This document shows positions 58,843-64,000 of a stretch of 64,000 bases of DNA, piece after piece. Every line of letters begins with the position of its first letter. The first letter of the stretch is position 1. The notes under the pieces are model-generated. The model searched no databases and was not told the origin of the DNA. It worked only from the letters and a program-made list of their open reading frames with translations. Origin of the DNA: Serratia symbiotica (GTDB taxonomy: Bacteria; Pseudomonadota; Gammaproteobacteria; Enterobacterales; Enterobacteriaceae); the NCBI RefSeq assembly GCF_000821185.2, contig NZ_CP050855.1, positions 1,364,001-1,428,000 on the forward strand, in the 5' to 3' direction. The position numbers and the translations under genes are program-made.

Positions 58843-59541
58843 ATGGGGTATTTAGGAAGTAAAGCCGCAAGTGGTGCATATCAAGCGATCATCAGCCAAA
58901 TGCCACCGCATGACACCTACATTGAAACGCACCTAGGTAGCGGCGCGGTGATGTTTCACAAGCCGCCAGCAGCATGCAATATAGGTATTGATCTTGATGA
59001 TCACGCCTTTGGGCTAACTCGCGCACGCTGGCTTGATAAGGGGTTAACTCCACCAAAATTGAACTTATACCACGGTGATGCAGTTGGATTTTTGCAACGA
59101 GAAGATTTTAGCCATCATGGCAGAACACTGATTTATGCTGATCCGCCCTATCTACCAGAAACACGCACAAGCCGTGCTAGTTACCGCCATGAATACACCA
59201 AAGACGATCACCGGCAATTGATCGCCACGTTGCGACAAATACCAGCCAGCGTGATGATTTCAGGCTACCCATCGGCACTATATGACAATTTGCTTTGTGA
59301 TTGGCGATCTATTCAGTTCCAAGTAATGACACGCGGCGGCCCGCGCACGGAACAGTTGTGGATGAATTTTGCTGAAGGGGCCGCCTACAGTCACACCTTC
59401 GCGGGTACTGATTATATTGATCGCCAGCGTATCAAGAGAAAAGCGGAAAGGTGGGCCAATAATTATAGAGCCTTACCATCATCAGAACAGGTTACCATCC
59501 TGAGCGCCCTTCTATCTACCCATCAGCACGGAGACAAATAA
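58843..59541 (+). CDS. Second adenine-specific DNA methyltransferase (D12 class)
   Basis: 232 residues. SAM site MGYLGSKAASGAYQAIISQM and THLGSGAVMF, catalytic DPPY in LIYADPPYLPETRTSRASYR, and a short C-terminal region. Shorter than the first Dam-like gene and not closely similar, so target specificity may differ. Starts 185 bases after A, with GGAG nearby; the gap holds only a small hairpin (GACGAAAACGTC, 58684-58695). Confidence 0.85.
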   Translation: MGYLGSKAASGAYQAIISQMPPHDTYIETHLGSGAVMFHKPPAACNIGIDLDDHAFGLTRARWLDKGLTPPKLNLYHGDAVGFLQREDFSHHGRTLIYADPPYLPETRTSRASYRHEYTKDDHRQLIATLRQIPASVMISGYPSALYDNLLCDWRSIQFQVMTRGGPRTEQLWMNFAEGAAYSHTFAGTDYIDRQRIKRKAERWANNYRALPSSEQVTILSALLSTHQHGDK

Positions 59542-59542
59542 C

Positions 59543-59887
59543 ATGATAAATGCCGCAGAACGTAAGCGCATGCAGCGACAACGGGATAAAGAGGCAGGTA
59601 TCACCACGATCACCTTGCGCTTAGATAGTCAGGAAATGGCGATGATTCTGGAAGGTTGCCAGCAGCGCCGGATCGCGAGGGAACCATATGATGTGACAGA
59701 ATACCTGATTGGCCTCATACGGCAAGACAACAAGCTGTTGCATAAACAGCTTGCCGAGCTGCGTAAAAGTAGCTGCGGGAAATGCGGCGACACGTTGCCA
59801 GGCGAGCCGGGCGGGTGTTGTATGCAGGGGGATGTGCAATGTTGGCAGACCACCGGCTACAAAAAGCTGATGCTGGCAACGCTGTAG
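59543..59887 (+). CDS. Small protein with helix-rich N-terminus and Cys cluster
   Basis: 114 residues. N-terminal MINAAERKRMQRQRDKEAGI and TTITLRLDSQEMAMILEGCQ resemble a ribbon-helix-helix DNA-binding start; a coiled segment (NKLLHKQLAEL) follows; then CGKCGDTLPGEPGGCC...C, which could bind zinc. It starts 1 base after the second adenine methyltransferase and is probably co-translated. Not recognised; a regulator of the following accessory gene is possible. Confidence 0.6.
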   Translation: MINAAERKRMQRQRDKEAGITTITLRLDSQEMAMILEGCQQRRIAREPYDVTEYLIGLIRQDNKLLHKQLAELRKSSCGKCGDTLPGEPGGCCMQGDVQCWQTTGYKKLMLATL

Positions 59888-60303
59888 AACCTTCACCAGT
59901 CGAGAATAGCAGCACCGAAGAAATGACATGTTTTAGCTTAGGTTCGAGTTAATGTTATTGCAACCTGGGCCAAAGTCAATCTGAATGATAGTTTTGCGCC
60001 AAAAGCTGACGTTTATCGAGTTGGTCCGTATAATAATGCGCGTTCAGCCCAATAATCATTGAGAAGAGTGATGTTCACTATCTTCGATTCAGTCGATGCT
60101 AGCTAGGATACCTAGGGTCATCCATCACTTGTGATTAATGATAAATAACATAAACAATGTACGCACTAGAATCATCTTGGGAAATGTGCCACGCACTTGT
60201 GAAAAAAAATATAAAAACGGCATTAATTTTTTAAAGTTGCAAACTAACTTTTCTACATCTAGAATATTAGATGTGCTGCTAGCTTTTTCTTATAAGGGAT
60301 AAA
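59888..60303. other. 415-bp AT-rich gap before the 388-residue gene
   Basis: No open frame of note. Base composition drops toward AT from about 60100. TAAGGG (60294-60299) is the ribosome site of the following gene. The A-rich stretch at 60200-60260 is suitable for a promoter. A boundary of the accessory insertion probably lies in this gap. Confidence 0.5.
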
Positions 60304-61470
60304 ATGAACATTTTCAATGTCATTGAAACAGAAGCACCTCTTTGCGAAGAATTTAAGTTAATTCTTGAAAACCCAAACTATAAACCTGTCCACAAAGTTC
60401 TCCAGTCGTGGGGAGAAGGCCTGCTGGAAAGATCTGGAGAGCAACGTAAATTTGTTGTCGAATTCCAGACAACGTTTAACTCTTCGTTTTGGGAATTATA
60501 TCTAAATAAATCATTCAAAGAGTTGGGATATTCAGTCGATTATACAAAGGATAGGCCTGATTTTTGCATAACTACACCTGAAGGTTATCAATTCAATGTC
60601 GAAGCCGTTATTTCTGATAAAAGCAAGGTTTTAACTAGACAAGAGGAGTATATGGATGAGGAAACCTACGCTCAGCACTCCACCACCAAACTGATAGGCA
60701 AACTGAAAGATAAGAAGGATCTCTTCATCGGCACTGAGAAAAAAAAGAACCCTTACTCGTCACTGGATCATGTGAAAGATAAGCCGTTCGTTATTGCCAT
60801 AGCCCCATTTGATAGCAAGATGTCTCTACTCCAAAATAACACAATGATTAACAGAGTGCTATTTGGAATCGAGCCACCTGACTCGAATGATTTGTCTTTT
60901 GGTAAGCAGAGATCTGTCAGTTCAACTTTCAAACCCAATGGTTCACCTATTGAAGTCGGGATTTTTACGAATGATTCCTATAAAGAAATAAGCGCAGTAA
61001 TATTCTCAACTACCGGTACACTTGATAAAGCCATCGTTGAAAGTGGCGCATCAAGGCTAGTGAGGGCCACCCGTTATAAAACCATGTGTGTGAACGAATT
61101 CGTATCTAAAGAAGGTAGGCAGGCTCATAGATTAAGCCGGTTCAATTATCTCATCACTCAACGTTTCTTCCATGATGAGCAATTTTTTGGTTCAGATGTA
61201 ATTATTTGCCATTCATCTGAATGGACAGAAACACATTTAGACGGTTTGCATATCTACTACAACCCGTTCGCCACAACACCTCTAGATTCCAAAATATTCC
61301 ACGCTAAAGAAATCACTCATAACTTTTATGATATCGATCGCCAAGAGCCAAACATGCAACATCCTGACGGAGCATTAGTATCCAGGCAGTTGTTTAGACC
61401 ATCAAAGCAATTCTTGAATTTATTAGTAACCTCTTACTGCCCTGAATTTATTGCTGATACCAAATGGTAA
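60304..61470 (+). CDS. Unrecognised nuclease-like protein in the P2 accessory slot (candidate antiviral gene)
   Basis: 388 residues, visibly more AT-rich than the genes around it. The N-terminal third has FVVEFQTTFNSSFWELYLNK (residues 50-69), FKELGYSVDY and then DRPDFCITTPEGYQFNVEAV (83-102). An acidic residue in a helix (Glu64), then PD (Asp86) and a strand with Glu100 about 14 residues later follow the layout of PD-(D/E)XK restriction-fold nucleases, with the usual Lys not obvious. The rest (SLDHVKDKPFVIAIAPFDSK, then AIVESGASRLVRATRYKTM) is unfamiliar. Own promoter region, own terminator, nothing else in the slot. In P2 phages the region between A and Q carries genes such as old and tin that exclude other phages, so a defence role is my inference. 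Confidence 0.6.
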   Translation: MNIFNVIETEAPLCEEFKLILENPNYKPVHKVLQSWGEGLLERSGEQRKFVVEFQTTFNSSFWELYLNKSFKELGYSVDYTKDRPDFCITTPEGYQFNVEAVISDKSKVLTRQEEYMDEETYAQHSTTKLIGKLKDKKDLFIGTEKKKNPYSSLDHVKDKPFVIAIAPFDSKMSLLQNNTMINRVLFGIEPPDSNDLSFGKQRSVSSTFKPNGSPIEVGIFTNDSYKEISAVIFSTTGTLDKAIVESGASRLVRATRYKTMCVNEFVSKEGRQAHRLSRFNYLITQRFFHDEQFFGSDVIICHSSEWTETHLDGLHIYYNPFATTPLDSKIFHAKEITHNFYDIDRQEPNMQHPDGALVSRQLFRPSKQFLNLLVTSYCPEFIADTKW

Positions 61471-61674
61471 TTGAATCACCATTGATAACCCAGATAATTT
61501 AGCGCCCTATTTTCAGACGTATTTCTTGCGGGCATAACGTCAAACTTCACCCATATCCGAGTGCCAGGCCGAGTATTCATCTATACAAATGACGCAATTA
61601 AAATGAATTAATATTCACAAAAATGATTGACACCAACTAAGCGGCATAGAAACCTGAACATTACCGCCCCAACC

Positions 61675-61711
61675 AAAGCGCCTATACGCCACACATCGAG
61701 GCGCTTTTTCT
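61675..61711 (+). terminator. Terminator of the 388-residue gene
   Basis: AAAGCGCCT (61675-61683) pairs with AGGCGCTTT (61699-61707), a 9-bp stem ending in T residues. Confidence 0.8.
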
Positions 61712-62191
61712 TTGCACCAACGATCGCACATCAAATCTGATCGCCTCGCAGCGATGCGCAGGTGAAAGCGGTGTGAGGTTTGCGGCGGATAGGCAGGGAA
61801 AACGATCCCCATCGATCCCCTATTCCGTGCCGTCCCCCCCGCCCCCACGCTGCATGCTTAACAATTCACTTTTTATGCAGTTGGAAAAAGTGTGTAAAGC
61901 CTTGTCTGGTGCGGTTTTGAGGGGTGATTAGGTATGCAATGAACTATGCGGATTGTTGCACTTAGGATATGCAGCGTTTTTTTGGCAAAGAATCACTTTC
62001 GATCTCTGCAAAAACTGCGATTGCGGGTTGAGTGCCGACATTGAGCATGCCGGGCGACTTTGCGTTAACCTGCCACGTCACACTTTAATTTTCAACAGCC
62101 GTGTGACGCGACATTTTAATGAAAAAAAACGCCTGTGACATGTCACAACAGCACACGGCTAATAGATGTGATATGAATAGCAGCGCATAAG

Positions 62192-62220
62192 AATGCAAAA
62201 ACTGCCTTTCGGCGGTTCAT
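62192..62220 (-). terminator. Terminator of the P-Q transcript
   Basis: AACTGCC (62200-62206) pairs with GGCGGTT (62211-62217) with one wobble; on the minus strand it is followed by a T run. It lies past the Q stop. Confidence 0.7.
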
Positions 62221-62259
62221 ATTGCACGCATCAAGCAACTTACTTAATAAGTTAACAAC

Positions 62260-63297
62260 TTACTGGTCATTTTTGAGCAGTTCATACAGATTGAAGCTGA
62301 TCACCTCTTCCCCGACCCAGTCGTTTAGCTCGCACAATCGTTCCTGTAATGGCGACATTTCATTAATCGCAAACACTCGCGCAGCCTTTTCCACATCCCC
62401 TAAACCGCCGCTGTTGTTCGGCACAATCCCCATCAATTGCGGTGGCGTGCGTTGAGACGCCAGCTGATCGTCGCGCGTCACTCCCTTGATGTTCAAAAAC
62501 TCATCTTTTGCCGCTACCTCGGCCAGCGGAATAAGCTGCAAGCCGTCCGGCTTACCGCCAGGCGCGTACATAAACAGATTGCGGAAATTACCCGGCCCTT
62601 TCGATTCCTTCAGCGCCTTTCGCAGGTTGTCGATATCCTCCTGTTTGTGCGCGGCATCGTTCATGTACAGAATAAAGCCGGCATGGCTGCCGTTGAGGTA
62701 GTATTTCCGGCGAAACAGCGTTGCGGCCTCGTTCAGCCAAATGGAGTTAAGTGCAGAAAGGTACTCGGGAACGCCGTAGATCTCCTGATTAATGTCCGGG
62801 TCAAGCAGGTGGAAAATGGTGCCATCTTCAAACTGATGCGGCTCCGCCCACGATTGAACAAACCAATATGAGTCCGGGTTGACGCCGCGACGGGTATATT
62901 TCGCCAGGCTGGGAACCAGCTTCATTATCCCGCCGAGGCGGTTGTAACGTGCCTCCATGAACGCATTGCCGAACACCATAAAATCCAGAGCGTAGCGGCT
63001 AAAATCCTGCTTTGACAGCAAGGGGTGAGGTTTAAACATGCTCACTAAAATGTTGCGTTTCATCATGATAGACGAAGTGTGATGCACAGCTGAACGGAAT
63101 GTCTTCGCCAGGCCGTTGAACGAGATTGGCGGCTCATACCAGCGATCGACGACGCAGCACTCCAGATAATCCAGTATTTCGCGCCGATCCAACATCGGGA
63201 TCGGGTCGCCGAAGGTGAACGCCTCAACGTGTTGCGCGCCAGTCTGTTTATGTGTCGTTGGCTGGGCATGCTTGCGGCCCCGGTTGCGCTTGCTCAT
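62260..63297 (-). CDS. Q: Portal protein (P2 gpQ)
   Basis: Forms the portal vertex through which DNA is packed. 345 residues (P2 Q 344). PBSX/P2 portal family features: EAFTFGDPIPMLDRREILDY near the N-terminus, NAFMEARYNRLGGIMKLVPS, GVPEYLSALNSIWLNEAATL, and PPQLMGIVPNNSGGLGDVEK. The start ATG follows the P stop immediately, so they form one unit P-Q on the minus strand. Intact. Confidence 0.93.
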   Translation of the reverse strand: MSKRNRGRKHAQPTTHKQTGAQHVEAFTFGDPIPMLDRREILDYLECCVVDRWYEPPISFNGLAKTFRSAVHHTSSIMMKRNILVSMFKPHPLLSKQDFSRYALDFMVFGNAFMEARYNRLGGIMKLVPSLAKYTRRGVNPDSYWFVQSWAEPHQFEDGTIFHLLDPDINQEIYGVPEYLSALNSIWLNEAATLFRRKYYLNGSHAGFILYMNDAAHKQEDIDNLRKALKESKGPGNFRNLFMYAPGGKPDGLQLIPLAEVAAKDEFLNIKGVTRDDQLASQRTPPQLMGIVPNNSGGLGDVEKAARVFAINEMSPLQERLCELNDWVGEEVISFNLYELLKNDQ

Positions 63298-64000
63298 TTA
63301 GTAGATCTCCATAAAACCTGTATTGCTACCGGTTGCCCCTTCGAGCGGTTCATTGAATAAGGCGTGCATAACGGCCCATGCCACATCGCCGTGGCTGACG
63401 CCTTCGGCGCGGCTGGTGACATAGGTTGTCCGCCGGCCGGTGGCCGTCATTTGCTTGCGGATGGACATAAACGCCTGAGCGATATCCAGCGCGCCGGCAT
63501 CAAACTCCAGGCGGCCGGAGCGGATCACGTCGCGGGCCTTCAGTACGAGGTCGGTTTTCATTTCCAGGCTGTAGTTGATGGCGTTAACCGCCGGGAAGAA
63601 TTGGCGCACCAGTTGCGACACCGCGCGGCCCAGGCCGGTGTTGTCGATACCGATATAACTCACGTTGTAACGTTCGGTCAGCGCCTTGATGTTGCGGGCC
63701 TGCGCAGCAAAATCCATCCCGCGCCACTGATGGCGCTCCAGCACCCGGAATTTTCCGCCGGCAACCAGCGGCGGCAGAATGACCGCACACCCGGCGCTGT
63801 CGCCATCTTCAGAACTGGCGGGGTCATAACCGATCCAGACTTCACGCGACGCTACCGGGCGCAATGCAAAAGGCTTGACGTCCGTCCAGTGCTCCCAACT
63901 GTCCACCATGCAGCGCTGCATTTCACCCATCGGGAAGACAGACGATGTATCGTCGATGAAGTTGCACATAAACAGGTTGTCAAAATCTTCATCGCTGTTT
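63298..64000 (-). CDS. P: Terminase large (ATPase) subunit, C-terminal part (P2 gpP, partial)
   Basis: Only the last 234 or so codons are in the window; the N-terminal ATPase domain lies beyond 64000. The visible part is the nuclease domain: IGYDPASSEDGDSAGCAVIL (first Asp), YIGIDNTGLGRAVSQLV (second acid region), DVIRSGRLEFDAGALDIAQA, and SRAEGVSHGDVAWAVMHALF (last Asp). Matches P2 gpP type terminases that cut cos. Confidence 0.9.
   Translation of the reverse strand, partial: NSDEDFDNLFMCNFIDDTSSVFPMGEMQRCMVDSWEHWTDVKPFALRPVASREVWIGYDPASSEDGDSAGCAVILPPLVAGGKFRVLERHQWRGMDFAAQARNIKALTERYNVSYIGIDNTGLGRAVSQLVRQFFPAVNAINYSLEMKTDLVLKARDVIRSGRLEFDAGALDIAQAFMSIRKQMTATGRRTTYVTSRAEGVSHGDVAWAVMHALFNEPLEGATGSNTGFMEIY

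Larger units (their letters stand above)
61471..62259. other. 790-bp gap between the accessory gene and Q; probable cos region
   Basis: Holds the terminator at 61675-61710, a second terminator for Q at 62192-62220, and a C-rich stretch (GTGCCGTCCCCCC, then GCCCCCACGC, near 61827-61852) within 61740-61860. In P2 the cos site lies just outside Q, so the GC-rich stretch is the likely place for cos; I do not recognise the exact site. No gene found. Confidence 0.4.
48942..64000. mobile_element. P2-like prophage (left part)
   Basis: From the tRNA-Leu att fragment, gene order is that of P2: int and repressor (minus), cox and small early genes (plus), replication endonuclease A, an accessory slot, then Q and P (minus). 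The window ends within P, so capsid, lysis and tail genes lie to the right. Compared with P2, extra genes include a BRCT protein, an exonuclease, three DNA methyltransferases and an unknown 388-residue gene. All core genes visible are open, so the prophage may be functional. Confidence 0.9.

Overview
The window looks like chromosome from an enterobacterium, most likely of the Serratia lineage. Gene order follows the E. coli 24-25 minute region (ndh, nagZ-thiK-lpoB-hinT, ptsG, the fab cluster, rne, pyrC-dinI-bssS, trhO, lpxL, mdoGH) almost without a break, and the protein sequences are close to E. coli. Many genes are decayed and insertion sequences are abundant, as expected of a host-associated member such as the aphid symbiont Serratia symbiotica. 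The species is my inference; the family is well supported.

1-24.7 kb is conserved core. It starts with the 5' tip of ndh, then the nagZ-thiK-lpoB-hinT block (ycfP, ycfL and fhuE of E. coli are absent and an MntR-type regulator is present), ptsG with a conserved SgrS target site, and tatD-holB-tmk-mltG-pabC-fabF-acpP-fabG-fabD-fabH-plsX-rpmF-yceD, all on the minus strand. Then come maf, rluC, rne, pyrC, dinI and bssS. Together these cover cell-wall recycling and synthesis, glucose uptake, DNA replication, fatty acid/phospholipid synthesis and RNA turnover.

24.8-46.6 kb is a decaying stretch. solA is broken, a LuxR/RcsA-like regulator is cut by an IS3-family element, cytochrome b561 (yceJ) and yceI are collapsed into a chimeric remnant, mdoC has a stop and a frameshift, and a scrap of an IS256-type transposase remains. 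Intact genes in between are trhO, an indolepyruvate/pyruvate decarboxylase, lpxL, a POT peptide transporter, mdoH-mdoG, nhaP2, cho and proP. A roughly 145-bp repeat with inverted ends occurs twice (16.8 and 27.5 kb).

46.7-48.9 kb is a junction zone: a truncated IS2-like element, an ogr-type phage late activator, and a NadS-family antitoxin whose toxin partner carries a nonsense codon. From 48.94 kb to the end is a P2-like prophage inserted in a tRNA-Leu(UAA) gene. The displaced 3' tRNA fragment marks the left attachment site, followed by int, a BRCT-domain gene, the repressor, cox, small early genes, an exonuclease, an adenine and a cytosine DNA methyltransferase, replication endonuclease A, a second adenine methyltransferase, an unrecognised 388-residue nuclease-like gene, the portal Q and terminase P (cut by the window end).

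The most interesting items are the unrecognised AT-rich gene in the A-to-Q slot, which in P2 phages carries antiviral genes; the cytosine methyltransferase gene that has a second long open frame with the look of a phage protein family; and the ogr gene lying outside the attachment site, which suggests a second P2-like prophage once stood there.
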